From contig JASLYC010000089.1 of the NCBI GenBank assembly GCA_030739975.1, positions 1 through 37,447 on the forward strand: DNA of 37,447 nucleotides, given 5' to 3'. This DNA comes from Gammaproteobacteria bacterium. Lineage in GTDB: Bacteria; Pseudomonadota; Gammaproteobacteria; PS1; Pseudothioglobaceae. The notes below the pieces were generated by a model that saw only the letters and a list, made by a program, of their open reading frames with translations, did not search any database and was not told the origin of the DNA. A program made the position numbers and the translations under genes. This document shows, piece after piece, positions 10,143-18,133 of this stretch. Numbering within the stretch: the first letter of the stretch is position 1; each line of letters begins with the position of its first letter.

Positions 10143-10156
10143 TCATCATAGCGCTT

Positions 10157-10209
10157 GACTGAAAAGTCTTGCAAACAAAATCTAAACAACACAAACATAT
10201 AGGAGACTT
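10157..10209 (+). promoter_or_regulatory. Alternative RNA pairings covering the leuA ribosome-binding site
   Basis: GACT (10157-10160) can pair with AGTC (10165-10168) around a GAAA loop. The same right arm, extended to 10164-10170, can instead pair with 10203-10209, which overlaps the leuA Shine-Dalgarno AGGAGA (10201-10206). The two pairings exclude each other. No T-run terminator lies between the leader peptide and leuA, so if the leader regulates, it may act on translation initiation. This is a hand-found structure without energy calculation. Confidence 0.35.
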
Positions 10210-10211
10210 AA

Positions 10212-11744
10212 ATGTCTGACAAGTTAATTATTTTTGATACGACGCTTCGTGACGGAGAGCAATCTCCAGGAGCCTCGATGACTAAAGATGAAAAAGTAAG
10301 AATCGCCAAAGTATTAGAGAAGATGAAGGTTGATGTAATTGAGGCAGGATTTGCTATAGCTTCACCTGGGGATTTTGAGGCAGTAAAAGCAGTTGCTAAC
10401 GCCGTTAAAGATTCAACCGTATGCTCTCTAGCTAGAGCCATAGACAAGGATATTGATAGGGCAGGAGAGGCATTAAAAAATACCAACTCTTCAAGAATAC
10501 ATACCTTCATTGCTACATCTAACATTCATATGAAAATGAAATTACAGATGACCCGTGAAAAGGTCATTGAGCAAGCAGTTAGAGCTGTTAAGAGGGCAAG
10601 TAAATTTACTGACAATATAGAATTTTCACCAGAAGATGCTGGCAGGTCTGATGAAGATTTTTTGTGTAGAATTATTGAAGCTACGATTGATGCAGGAGCT
10701 ACCACCATAAACATTCCAGACACTGTAGGCTACAACATTCCTGATCAATTCGGTCAAACAATGAGGTCTCTTATTGAGAGGGTTCCAAACTCTGACAAGG
10801 CGATTTTTTCTGCACACTGCCACAATGATTTAGGTCTTGCAGTGTCAAATTCATTGTCTGCTGTACTGAATGGAGCTAGACAGGTTGAGTGCACCATTAA
10901 TGGACTAGGTGAACGTGCAGGCAACACCTCTTTGGAAGAGATAGTTATGGCTGTTCGAACGAGGCAAGATATTTTTGATTGCGATACAGATATTGACGCA
11001 ACACATATACTTTCAGCATCTAGACTAGTATCGTCAGTTACCGGCTTTATAGTTCAACCAAATAAAGCTATTGTTGGAGCCAATGCATTCGCACATGAGG
11101 CAGGAATTCATCAAGACGGTGTCTTAAAATATAGAGAAACATACGAAATCATGAAGGCCGAAGATGTTGGTTGGAATGCTAATCAGTTAGTTCTAGGGAA
11201 ACACTCTGGAAGGAATGCATTTAAAGCTAGACTTATTGAACTTGGTGTTGAGTTTAATTCTGAGGAGAGTTTAAATGATGCATTCAAACGTTTCAAGGAC
11301 TTAGCTGATAAGAAGCACGATATATTTGATGAAGACCTTCAAGCTCTCGTAACTGAATCACAAAGCGAAGCTTTAGAATCAATAAAGCTTGTTTCATTGA
11401 AGGTGTGTACAGAAACCGGTGAACAAAATACAGCAACCGTAATCTTGTCAATCAACGGTGAGGAAAAAACTTCAACAGCGAATACATCAGGAGCCGTTGA
11501 TGCTACATTTAGCGCAATCAATTCGCTAGTTAATTTGGATTTAAATTTGCAGCTATATTCTGTCTCAAATGTAACCCAGGGTACAGACTCTCTAGGCGAG
11601 GTCAATGTAAGGTTAGAACATAACGGCCGAATTGTAAACGGTCAAGGATCGGATACCGATATAATTATAGCGAGCGCAAAGGCTTATGTTCATGGATTAA
11701 ATAAAGTTATGGAAGCAACAAATAGAGAGCATCCACAGGTGTAG
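10212..11744 (+). CDS. leuA: 2-isopropylmalate synthase
   Basis: LeuA condenses acetyl-CoA with 2-ketoisovalerate, the first committed step of leucine synthesis. The 510-residue protein has the HMGL-like TIM barrel with [17 protein letters not shown] (residues 7-23), holding the metal-binding Asp. A second metal site [13 protein letters not shown] is near residue 202, and [14 protein letters not shown] near 235. The C-terminal LeuA allosteric domain (about 390-505) is present, so leucine feedback inhibition is expected. A strong AGGAGA is at 10201-10206. The product of ilvBNC feeds this enzyme. The leucine-rich leader upstream suggests additional control at the RNA level. The next gene begins six bases after the stop. 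Confidence 0.96.
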   Translation: MSDKLIIFDTTLRDGEQSPGASMTKDEKVRIAKVLEKMKVDVIEAGFAIASPGDFEAVKAVANAVKDSTVCSLARAIDKDIDRAGEALKNTNSSRIHTFIATSNIHMKMKLQMTREKVIEQAVRAVKRASKFTDNIEFSPEDAGRSDEDFLCRIIEATIDAGATTINIPDTVGYNIPDQFGQTMRSLIERVPNSDKAIFSAHCHNDLGLAVSNSLSAVLNGARQVECTINGLGERAGNTSLEEIVMAVRTRQDIFDCDTDIDATHILSASRLVSSVTGFIVQPNKAIVGANAFAHEAGIHQDGVLKYRETYEIMKAEDVGWNANQLVLGKHSGRNAFKARLIELGVEFNSEESLNDAFKRFKDLADKKHDIFDEDLQALVTESQSEALESIKLVSLKVCTETGEQNTATVILSINGEEKTSTANTSGAVDATFSAINSLVNLDLNLQLYSVSNVTQGTDSLGEVNVRLEHNGRIVNGQGSDTDIIIASAKAYVHGLNKVMEATNREHPQV

Positions 11745-11750
11745 TTTATT

Positions 11751-12173
11751 ATGAATAAGGTTGTTAGAGCTAAATATCTTGAAGAATTAGGAATTCCTGA
11801 GTATTTATATGAGCATAGAGTTGTACCATCTACAACTAAACCAAATAAAAAGATAGTTAAATGTTTGGTGGTAGAGTGTACCGATAATAACTCATTCTGT
11901 ATTGATGGAAATTCTAAAAATCTACTTACAAAAATGTTATCTGCAATTGGACTTGTTAACAAGGACTTTGAGTGTGTAAATATTATAAATTCTAGCCTAG
12001 AAAATGAATTAAATAAATATGAAGCTGAATCTGTCCTGCTAATGAGTGATAAGCTAAAGACTAATAAAGATAATCAATTCACCACTCATCACCCAAGTAA
12101 AATTTATGGCAATGAAAAATTAAAGCGCAATTCATGGGAAGTTCTAAAAAACCTTAAAAAATGCCTAAAATAG
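11751..12173 (+). CDS. Small UDG-fold protein, possible DNA polymerase III psi subunit (HolD-like)
   Basis: The 140-residue protein is not securely identified. The N-terminus [18 protein letters not shown] resembles the short clamp-loader-binding segment of gammaproteobacterial HolD (psi). The rest resembles a shortened family-4 uracil-DNA glycosylase: [11 protein letters not shown] at residues 58-68, CVNIIN near 75, and [20 protein letters not shown] at 111-130, matching the HPS-x-L-x(n)-K-x2-W region of UDGs. The iron-sulfur Cys cluster and the GEAPG-like motif of active UDGs are absent, so glycosylase activity is unlikely. HolD is known to share a UDG-like fold, which makes psi my preferred reading. 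It starts six bases after leuA and overlaps queH by 13 bases. Confidence 0.5.
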   Translation: MNKVVRAKYLEELGIPEYLYEHRVVPSTTKPNKKIVKCLVVECTDNNSFCIDGNSKNLLTKMLSAIGLVNKDFECVNIINSSLENELNKYEAESVLLMSDKLKTNKDNQFTTHHPSKIYGNEKLKRNSWEVLKNLKKCLK

Positions 12174-12856
12174 ATTACACACTAAGTGGTTACAATAGAC
12201 CAAAACTGGATACCCCAGATGGAGAAAACAAACTCCTATTGCATTCTTGTTGTGCTCCATGTGCAGGCGAAATAATGGAGGCACTGTCAGCTTCAGATAT
12301 AGACACCACAATATTTTTTTATAATCCAAACATACATCCTATAGAGGAGTATGAGTTACGCAAACAAGAAAATATTCGTTTCGCTAATAAACTAGGAATC
12401 ACATTTATAGATGCAGATTACAATCGCGAAGAATGGTTTGGTAGAACTAAGGGCCAAGAGAACGAACCAGAGCGAGGTAAGCGTTGTACTACTTGTTTCG
12501 ATATGCGTTTTGAAGTTACCGCTAAATATGCACATGAAAATGGGTTTGATTTAATTTCATCAACTCTAGGTATTTCACGCTGGAAAGATATGAATCAGAT
12601 TAATGATTGTGGTTTAAGGGCCGCAGAACAGTACGAAAGTTTGAATTATTGGGACTTTAATTGGCGGAAAAAGGGCGGTTCATCTAGAATGTTAGAGATA
12701 TCAAAAAAAGAGCAGTTTTACCAACAAGAGTACTGCGGTTGCGCTTATTCTTTAAGGGATACTAATCGCTGGAGAGTTAGCAAGGGCCATGAAAAAATAA
12801 AAAGAGGCGTAAAATTTTATAAAGAGGCTATAGAGAAACTCAAATTGAGTGACTAG
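12161..12856 (+). CDS. queH: Epoxyqueuosine reductase QueH
   Basis: QueH carries out the last step of queuosine tRNA modification, reducing epoxyqueuosine to queuosine, as a non-homologous replacement for the cobalamin enzyme QueG. The 231-residue protein (former DUF208) has the adenine-nucleotide hydrolase-like opening [13 protein letters not shown] with Cys30, Cys31 and Cys34. It has RCTTCFDMR (Cys109, Cys112) and EYCGCAYS (Cys192, Cys194), the cysteine set used for the iron-sulfur cluster and metal site. [14 protein letters not shown] near residue 130 is also typical. The start overlaps the preceding gene by 13 bases, so translation is probably coupled. The 3' end overlaps convergent argF by four bases, leaving no room for a terminator. 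Confidence 0.93.
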   Translation: MPKIDYTLSGYNRPKLDTPDGENKLLLHSCCAPCAGEIMEALSASDIDTTIFFYNPNIHPIEEYELRKQENIRFANKLGITFIDADYNREEWFGRTKGQENEPERGKRCTTCFDMRFEVTAKYAHENGFDLISSTLGISRWKDMNQINDCGLRAAEQYESLNYWDFNWRKKGGSSRMLEISKKEQFYQQEYCGCAYSLRDTNRWRVSKGHEKIKRGVKFYKEAIEKLKLSD

Positions 12857-13752
12857 CTCAATAAAAATAACAGCAAAGACTTTTGTGCATGCAAACGGTT
12901 TTCTGCCTCTTTCCAGACTAAACTCTGTTCTCCATCAATAACATCAGAACTAACCTCTTCACCTCTATGCGCTGGAAGGCAATGCATAAATACAGCATCA
13001 TCCTTAGCACAAGACATCAATTTAGAGTCAACCTGGTATCCCTTGAATGCAGAAGTACGCGTATTTTGTTCGTTCTCTTGACCCATACTTGCCCAAACAT
13101 CTGTAACTACAAGGTCAGCCTCGTAACATGCCTGTTCAATAGTTTCACAAATTTGAACATTGTCAGAGTAATCCTTATTGAACATAGGGTCAGGCTCGTA
13201 ACCTTTTGGGGCTGCAATTTTAAGGGTAAAATCAAATACCTTTGAGGCCTGTATATAAGTGTTACACATGTTGTTTCCGTCACCAATCCAAGCCACAGAA
13301 GCGCCACTGATAGGACCACGACTTTCATTATAAGTCATAATGTCTGCCAATAATTGGCATGGATGCGACTCATTAGAGAGTGCGTTTATTACAGGAACAG
13401 TTGAATTATCTGCAAAAATATTTATGTCTTCGTGTGAAGAGACTCGCATCATAATTGCATCAACCATAGAACTAATAACTATTGCACTATCCGCTATAGG
13501 TTCGCCCCTACCAAGTTGGATGTCTTTGTCTGATAAAAATAAAGCATGACCTCCCAGTTGTGTCATTCCAGCTTCAAAAGAAACCCTTGTTCTTGTTGAT
13601 GATTTGTCAAAAATCATTGCTAGAGTCTTATTTTCCAAAGTCTTATTAATTACTCCAGAATTGTGTTGCTTTTTTAATTCTATAGCATCGCTAATGATGC
13701 CATTAAGTTCATCGCAAGAAAAGTCATTGATATTAATAAAATGTTTTATCAT
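12853..13752 (-). CDS. argF: Ornithine carbamoyltransferase
   Basis: ArgF makes citrulline from ornithine and carbamoyl phosphate in arginine synthesis. The 299-residue protein carries the carbamoyl-phosphate site STRTRVSFE (about 52-60) and HPCQLLADI near 130. It has the ornithine-side motif DVWASMGQE near 220, and [12 protein letters not shown] near 256 with the catalytic Cys. The length is that of anabolic enzymes. A GAGG Shine-Dalgarno precedes the ATG on the minus strand. It is the second gene of a minus-strand argD-argF unit, 13 bases after argD. Its stop overlaps convergent queH by four bases. Confidence 0.95.
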   Translation of the reverse strand: MIKHFININDFSCDELNGIISDAIELKKQHNSGVINKTLENKTLAMIFDKSSTRTRVSFEAGMTQLGGHALFLSDKDIQLGRGEPIADSAIVISSMVDAIMMRVSSHEDINIFADNSTVPVINALSNESHPCQLLADIMTYNESRGPISGASVAWIGDGNNMCNTYIQASKVFDFTLKIAAPKGYEPDPMFNKDYSDNVQICETIEQACYEADLVVTDVWASMGQENEQNTRTSAFKGYQVDSKLMSCAKDDAVFMHCLPAHRGEEVSSDVIDGEQSLVWKEAENRLHAQKSLLLFLLS

Positions 13753-13765
13753 GATTACCTCTTAT

Positions 13766-14923
13766 TTATATTTCTTTAACTAGGTCGCAGACTTTTTTAA
13801 CCAAAATATCGGCCTCATCTTTGTTAATAATGAGAGGTGGAAGTAGTCTTATCGTTTGTCCGGTTATATTTATTAGTAATTTATTTTTCAAGGCTTGTTG
13901 TAATAGGCTTGAACAATCCTCATTTAGTTCTATTGCGATCATAAGCCCTTTGGAACGGATATCTATTACACTACTAGATTTATTAAGCTTATCTTTAAAT
14001 TTAGAGGTCAAATACTCACCCATTCTGAGCGAATTATCTAATATATGGTCTTTTTCTATTACTTCTAGTACTGTGATTGCAGTTTTAGATACTAAAGGGT
14101 TTCCTCCAAAGGTTGAGCCATGGGTGCCAGGTACTAGGAGTTTGGATGCTTTACCTTTTGTTAAACACGCACCAATAGGTACTCCGTTACCTAGACCTTT
14201 AGCTAGAGTTAAGATGTCAGGGGTTATATCATTATATTGATGTGCAAACAATTTACCAGTTCTTCCAATACCAGTTTGCACCTCATCAAGAATAAGTAGC
14301 CAGTTATTTTTTTTGCAGATATCTTGCACACTATTTAGGTAACTACTGTCAGGTATTATTACTCCGCTTTCGCCTTGAATTGGCTCTAACATTACGGCAA
14401 CAATATCAGGGTTACCAGTATGCGATTTTATCTCATCGAGGCTATTGAACTCAACATGGATAAATTTACTAACAAGTGGGGCAAATCCAGATTGAACTTT
14501 GTCGTTCCCTGTAGCAGATAGTGTAGCCATTGTGCGACCGTGAAAGCTTTGATTTGCTGTAATAATTGTTGGATTAGTTATATTGTTTTGGTCGCCATAA
14601 AGTCGTGCAATTTTTATTGCAGCTTCGTTAGCTTCGGCACCAGAGTTACCAAAAAAAGCCTTATCCATATTAGACAATTTACAGAGTTTTTCAGCTAGCA
14701 CTTCTTGATTCTTTATGTGATACCAGTTGCTAGTATGAATTAGTTCAGCAGACTGTTCCTGTATCGCTTTAGTTACATCTTTGTGGCAATGTCCAAGGTT
14801 AACTACACCAACTCCGGAAAGGGCGTCAAAGTATTTTTCACCTTTGTCATCGGTCAGATAGCAACCTTCTCCCTTCACAAAGGACACATCTAAAGGTGAG
14901 TAGTTAGGCATTAAATATGACAT
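13766..14923 (-). CDS. argD: Acetylornithine aminotransferase
   Basis: ArgD is a PLP enzyme that makes N-acetylornithine from N-acetylglutamate semialdehyde. Related enzymes also act in lysine synthesis. The 385-residue protein shows the class III aminotransferase pattern: FFGNSGAEANEAAIKIAR near residue 93, SFHGRTMATLSATG near 128, LILDEVQTGIGRTG near 214, and the PLP-lysine region ILTLAKGLGNGVPIG near 240. THGSTFGGNPL is also present. It leads the minus-strand argD-argF pair. An intrinsic terminator lies only about 40 bases upstream of its start on the minus strand, so argD must have its own promoter in that short gap. Confidence 0.93.
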   Translation of the reverse strand: MSYLMPNYSPLDVSFVKGEGCYLTDDKGEKYFDALSGVGVVNLGHCHKDVTKAIQEQSAELIHTSNWYHIKNQEVLAEKLCKLSNMDKAFFGNSGAEANEAAIKIARLYGDQNNITNPTIITANQSFHGRTMATLSATGNDKVQSGFAPLVSKFIHVEFNSLDEIKSHTGNPDIVAVMLEPIQGESGVIIPDSSYLNSVQDICKKNNWLLILDEVQTGIGRTGKLFAHQYNDITPDILTLAKGLGNGVPIGACLTKGKASKLLVPGTHGSTFGGNPLVSKTAITVLEVIEKDHILDNSLRMGEYLTSKFKDKLNKSSSVIDIRSKGLMIAIELNEDCSSLLQQALKNKLLINITGQTIRLLPPLIINKDEADILVKKVCDLVKEI

Positions 14924-14931
14924 AGCATTGT

Positions 14932-14959
14932 TATATATAATAATTAGTTAAGGCGTTAA
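14932..14959 (-). promoter_or_regulatory. Possible argD promoter
   Basis: On the minus strand TTAACG (14954-14959) and TATATA (14932-14937) are 16 bases apart, directly downstream of the small-gene terminator and just before the argD ATG (14923). The predicted start would leave almost no untranslated leader. The region is very AT-rich, so chance matches are likely. Confidence 0.3.
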
Positions 14960-14963
14960 AAGC

Positions 14964-14984
14964 AAAAAAGCCCCAAATGGGGCT
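14964..14984 (-). terminator. Intrinsic terminator of the 67-residue gene
   Basis: AGCCCC (14969-14974) and GGGGCT (14979-14984) form a GC-rich 6-bp stem with a 4-base loop. Read on the minus strand, it runs directly into six T (the A-run at 14964-14969). This is a classic Rho-independent terminator for transcription coming from the small gene at 15005-15208. It insulates argD from it. Confidence 0.85.
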
Positions 14985-15004
14985 CTCTAGTAACCAGTTT
15001 CAAT

Positions 15005-15208
15005 TTAAGACTGATATTCTAAAGGTGGCGCCATCTGACTATTAATTTGGTCTAATTCGTTTTTATAACCTTCATAGAAATGACCAGCAGGAGGACTAAC
15101 CCAATCTTTGTATGAAAATCCGTTTGTTTCATTATATTCTTTAAAGCTATTTTGTAGTGCAATTCTTTTAGCACTTAATTTGTTTGCTTCCTTACTTACT
15201 ACATCCAT
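15005..15208 (-). CDS. Small conserved-looking hypothetical protein, 67 residues
   Basis: I do not recognise this protein. The start is well supported: AGGAG (15215-15219 on the minus strand) lies six bases before the ATG. A textbook terminator lies 20 bases after the stop, so it is a discrete monocistronic gene. The product is soluble and charged, with a predicted helical N-terminal half (KEANKLSAKRIALQNSFKEY) and an aromatic, Pro/Gly-containing middle (YKDWVSPPAGHFYEGY). A second short helix follows (KNELDQINSQM). No Cys, signal peptide or membrane segment is seen. It is divergent from hpf across a 159-base gap holding a perfect inverted repeat, so shared control with ribosome hibernation is possible but unproven. 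Confidence 0.7.
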   Translation of the reverse strand: MDVVSKEANKLSAKRIALQNSFKEYNETNGFSYKDWVSPPAGHFYEGYKNELDQINSQMAPPLEYQS

Positions 15209-15235
15209 ATCTTACTCCTAAATATCGAGGATATA

Positions 15236-15264
15236 AACCTATTATTATACACTAATAATAGGTT
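15236..15264. repeat. Perfect 12-bp inverted repeat between divergent genes
   Basis: Bases 15236-15247 and 15253-15264 are perfect reverse complements (AACCTATTATTA and its mirror) around a 5-base centre. It lies 27 bases upstream of the small minus-strand gene and about 100 bases upstream of hpf. No T-run follows on either strand, so an operator is more likely than a terminator. Confidence 0.6.
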
Positions 15265-15304
15265 ATTTCCCGTCTATTATTTGCAATAAATCAACATAAA
15301 TACT

Positions 15305-15333
15305 TTGCAATTAGAGTGAAAATATGACACAAT
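15305..15333 (+). promoter_or_regulatory. Possible hpf promoter
   Basis: TTGCAA (15305-15310) and CACAAT (15328-15333) are separated by 17 bases and lie about 35 bases before the hpf start. Each matches the sigma-70 consensus at four of six positions. AGGAG (15358-15362) then precedes the ATG. Confidence 0.35.
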
Positions 15334-15367
15334 ACAGTTACAAATTCACAACAAAAAAGGAGCGAGC

Positions 15368-15664
15368 ATGCAAATAAACATTTCTGGCCATCACCTTGAT
15401 GTTACCGAAGCTATCAGACAATATTCTACCGATAAATTATCCAAAATTAAACACCACTTTGATCAACTAATTAATATTAATATGATTTTGGGAATTGAAA
15501 AGAATCTTCAAATAGCAGAAGCAACTATTCATGTTAGCGGCGCGGAATTATTTGCAAAAGCTGAAAGTCCAGATATGTACGCATCTATAGACTTACTGAT
15601 TAATAAGCTTGATGCACAAATTAGGAAGCACAAAGAAAAGCTAAACGACCATAGAAAAAACTAA
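15368..15664 (+). CDS. hpf: Ribosome hibernation-promoting factor, short form
   Basis: HPF binds the 30S subunit where mRNA and tRNA normally sit and promotes inactive 100S ribosome dimers in slow-growing cells. The 98-residue protein is the short type, with a single beta-alpha-beta-beta-beta-alpha domain. It opens with MQINISGHHLDVTEAIRQYS, continues with KLSKIKHHFDQL, and has the family phrase SPDMYASIDLLINKLDAQIRKHKEKL at the end. There is no C-terminal dimerisation domain of the long form. It has a clear AGGAG Shine-Dalgarno. In many gammaproteobacteria hpf follows rpoN; here it has no rpoN neighbour and starts its own unit, divergent from the 67-residue gene. Confidence 0.92.
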   Translation: MQINISGHHLDVTEAIRQYSTDKLSKIKHHFDQLININMILGIEKNLQIAEATIHVSGAELFAKAESPDMYASIDLLINKLDAQIRKHKEKLNDHRKN

Positions 15665-15679
15665 TCTATGATTTAGCAA

Positions 15680-15706
15680 TTAGCAAAGCAATAATAGGCT
15701 TGCTAA
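15680..15706 (+). repeat. Imperfect stem-loop between hpf and mgtE
   Basis: TTAGCAAAGC and GCTTGCTAA can pair over nine positions with one bulged A, around an 8-base loop. No T-run follows on +. It may be a weak processing or stabilising hairpin; significance is uncertain. Confidence 0.3.
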
Positions 15707-15729
15707 AAATTAATTAAGGAAAATATTCA

Positions 15730-17085
15730 ATGTCAGAAGTTGAAACAACTTCTTTTGAAGACTGCCTCCAGCGACTGATTAAGTCCCTGGAGGCATCTTC
15801 TTATGAAGAGGCCGCCTCGCAATTATCAGCTCTCCATCCTGGAGAAGTCGCTCGCCTATTAGAAGCTGTGCCCCCTAAAAATAGAACCGAGCTATGGTTA
15901 AGGATTGATTCTGCTACCCAGGGTGACATACTTATTGAATTTAGTGAAGATGTCCAAGTGCAGTTACTTCACGAGATGGAAGTTGAATCAATTGTAAAGG
16001 CTACAGAGGGAATGGATATGGACGATCTAGCTGATATCGTTCCAAATCTACCAGAGTCTGCACTACATAATTTATTGCTAACTCTTGACCACAAGCATAG
16101 AGATCACCTTAAGCAAGTTTTATCTTATGCAGAGGACTCTGCCGGCGGCCTAATGAATACCGATATTATTACTGTCAGGCCAGATGCTTCTGTTGCTACT
16201 GTTACTAGGTACTTACGTCTATTAAAGGAAATGCCTGTTGATACTGACCAAGTATTTGTAGTCGATCGGTCTTTTAATTATCTGGGCTCTGTACATATCT
16301 CTGCACTTTTAACTAAAGAACCTGAGCAGAAAATGCTTAACCTATCTAGTCTAGAAATAACGCAGCCGATTTTGGCCACAATGCCTGAAAAAGATGTGGC
16401 AAAACTGTTTGAACAGCGCAACCTTATTTCGGCGCCAGTGATAGACGAAAATAATCAACTAATTGGACGAATAACGATTGATGATGTTGTTGATGTTATA
16501 AGAGATGAAGCAGAGCATTCAGTAATGTCTATGGCTGGTTTAGATGAAGAGGACGACGTTTTTGCGCCAGTATTAGAAATAACTAAGAGGCGTAGTGTTT
16601 GGTTGGGAGTTAATCTAATCACTGCATTCATAGCCGTTTTTTTTATTGGTCTGTTCAAAGCCACTTTAGAACAGAAAGTTGCACTAGCTATCTTAATGCC
16701 GGTCGTTGCAAGCATGGGCGGTGTGGCAGGTACTCAGACATTAATTTTGGTCACTAGAGGTATTGCAACTGGGAGAGTTACTATTTCAAACTTGAAGCTT
16801 CTTATGACTAAGGAGGTGGCTGTCGGTTTCTTGAATGGCATATTCTGGGCTGTAATTATTGCAATAGCAACCTATATTTGGTTTGAAGACGCTGTAATAA
16901 GTTTGGTTATATCACTAGCAATCATAGCTAATCTTATATTTGCCGCTTTTTCTGGTGCCTTCTTACCGTTACTGCTAGTTAAGCTTAAGATTGACCCTGC
17001 GCTAGCTGGAGGAGTCATACTAACTACAATTACTGATGTAATAGGGTTTGTCGCTTTCTTAGGACTGGCAGCAATGGTAATTTAA
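15730..17085 (+). CDS. mgtE: Magnesium transporter MgtE
   Basis: MgtE is an inner-membrane Mg2+ channel gated by cytoplasmic Mg2+. The 451-residue protein shows the full architecture: an N-terminal superhelical MgtE_N domain (about 35-130, LHPGEVARLLEAVPPKNRTELW), a paired CBS module (about 135-258, MNTDIITVRPDASVATVTRYL and LIGRITIDDVVDVI), then a connecting helix and five membrane segments from about 285. The pore-helix region VVASMGGVAGTQTLILVTRGIATG carries the conserved Gly/Asn-type selectivity surroundings. The last helix includes ITTITDVIGF with the conserved Asp. AAGGAAAA precedes the ATG. It follows hpf by 65 bases. Confidence 0.95.
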   Translation: MSEVETTSFEDCLQRLIKSLEASSYEEAASQLSALHPGEVARLLEAVPPKNRTELWLRIDSATQGDILIEFSEDVQVQLLHEMEVESIVKATEGMDMDDLADIVPNLPESALHNLLLTLDHKHRDHLKQVLSYAEDSAGGLMNTDIITVRPDASVATVTRYLRLLKEMPVDTDQVFVVDRSFNYLGSVHISALLTKEPEQKMLNLSSLEITQPILATMPEKDVAKLFEQRNLISAPVIDENNQLIGRITIDDVVDVIRDEAEHSVMSMAGLDEEDDVFAPVLEITKRRSVWLGVNLITAFIAVFFIGLFKATLEQKVALAILMPVVASMGGVAGTQTLILVTRGIATGRVTISNLKLLMTKEVAVGFLNGIFWAVIIAIATYIWFEDAVISLVISLAIIANLIFAAFSGAFLPLLLVKLKIDPALAGGVILTTITDVIGFVAFLGLAAMVI

Positions 17086-17090
17086 AGGGC

Positions 17091-17110
17091 GTTAATTAAA
17101 ATAAATTAAC
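17091..17110. repeat. Inverted repeat upstream of the EamA transporter
   Basis: GTTAATT (17091-17097) and AATTAAC (17104-17110) are perfect mirror arms with a 6-base centre, just after the mgtE stop. It may be an operator or promoter-proximal site. AT-rich context lowers its weight. Confidence 0.4.
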
Positions 17111-17115
17111 TAAAG

Positions 17116-17130
17116 TGTAAATTATTTACA
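17116..17130. promoter_or_regulatory. Perfect palindrome abutting the EamA transporter start codon
   Basis: TGTAAATTATTTACA is a perfect 7-1-7 palindrome whose last base touches the ATG at 17131, where a Shine-Dalgarno would be expected. No Shine-Dalgarno is visible. Its form suits a dimeric repressor operator. No regulator gene is adjacent. Confidence 0.45.
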
Positions 17131-18003
17131 ATGAATAGAGAGTCTAAGGGTATGCTGTTTGGACTATTAGGCGTCACGTCTTTCGCTTTAACACTTCCAG
17201 CAATACGCTATATCATTGATTATTTTGACCCAATATTCATTGGTTTAGGTAGAGCTATAGTTGCTGCTATTGTAGCCTTGTTCATACTCGTTGTAACTAG
17301 ACAAAGTATTCCCACCCGTGAACAATTCTATAAACTCTTTATAGTGTCTTTGGGGGTAGTTTTTGGTTTTCCAGTATTAACTTCAATAGCTATGCAAACA
17401 GTGCCATCTTCTCATGGCGGTGTTGTTTTGGGTTTATTACCCATAGCGACAGCAATAGTAGGGTTTTTGATTTCTAATGATAGGCCATCAATAGGGTTTT
17501 GGATTGTAGCAATTATAGGTGGTTCTATAGTGGTAATCTTTTCTTATATTAATGGGGCAAATTCAATTCATATAGGGGATTTAGCGCTACTAGGTTCTAT
17601 AGTATGTGCAGCAATAGGCTATGCTGTAGGTGGAGAACTTTCAAAGAGTATGGGTGGTTGGCAAGTTATATGTTGGGCTTTAGTTATTTCATTACCTTTT
17701 TTGATTTTTCCGGTACTATCAAGATTGCCTGAAGAAGGACTAAAAATCCCTATAAATATTTGGCTAGGTTTTTTATATTTAGCTCTTGTGAGTCAGTTAT
17801 TTGGTTTTTTCCTATGGAACAAAGGCTTAGCTATTGGGGGTGTTGTAAGAGTCAGTCAGACTCAACTTGTGCAACCATTTATTACAATTATTGCATCTAC
17901 TATATTCTTAAATGAGCCATTAGAGCTATTAACCATAGTTTTTGCTGTTTTAGTCTTGGTTGTTGTTGCTGTTAGCAGGAGTATGAATATTAAGTTTAAT
18001 TAA
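17131..18003 (+). CDS. EamA/DMT-family membrane transporter
   Basis: The 290-residue protein belongs to the drug/metabolite transporter superfamily, which exports or imports small metabolites across the inner membrane. About ten hydrophobic helices are visible, arranged as two EamA repeats: FGLLGVTSFALTLPAIRYI through GGSIVVIFSYI (about 9-141), and GDLALLGSIVCAAIGYAVGG through VLVLVVVAVSR (about 149-285). Family features include PSSHGGVVLGLLPIATAI and VSQTQLVQPFITIIAS, with the acidic residue of LNEPLELLTI in the penultimate helix. The substrate cannot be read from sequence. It follows mgtE by 45 bases that contain two palindromes, so it may be independently regulated. Confidence 0.85.
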   Translation: MNRESKGMLFGLLGVTSFALTLPAIRYIIDYFDPIFIGLGRAIVAAIVALFILVVTRQSIPTREQFYKLFIVSLGVVFGFPVLTSIAMQTVPSSHGGVVLGLLPIATAIVGFLISNDRPSIGFWIVAIIGGSIVVIFSYINGANSIHIGDLALLGSIVCAAIGYAVGGELSKSMGGWQVICWALVISLPFLIFPVLSRLPEEGLKIPINIWLGFLYLALVSQLFGFFLWNKGLAIGGVVRVSQTQLVQPFITIIASTIFLNEPLELLTIVFAVLVLVVVAVSRSMNIKFN

Positions 18004-18038
18004 TAGTTTGGCAGCATTTTTATTTTATAGTTCATTAT

Positions 18039-18056
18039 GAAATATGTATATATTTC
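18039..18056. repeat. Short perfect inverted repeat
   Basis: GAAATAT (18039-18045) and ATATTTC (18050-18056) are perfect mirror arms with a 4-base centre, 36 bases after the EamA transporter stop. Being fully AT-rich apart from the end pairs, it may be chance, a weak terminator without T-run, or an upstream activator site for the urtA promoter. Confidence 0.3.
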
Positions 18057-18094
18057 AATGAGATATACTGTTATTGATAATAATCAATTTAGAT

Positions 18095-18123
18095 TTGTTT
18101 TTTAATATAAAGTTATATATAAT
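18095..18123 (+). promoter_or_regulatory. Likely urtA operon promoter
   Basis: TTGTTT (18095-18100) and a perfect TATAAT (18118-18123) are exactly 17 bases apart. Transcription from here would begin near 18130 and give a leader of about 265 bases before urtA, containing both copies of the 58-bp repeat. I looked for a sigma-54 GG-N10-GC element typical of nitrogen-controlled genes and found none in this gap. Confidence 0.45.
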
Positions 18124-18133
18124 GCTCCTCGTA

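Noticed and set aside
10135-10211. Classic transcription attenuator (stem plus T-run) before leuA
   Set aside because: No T-run follows any stem in this stretch.
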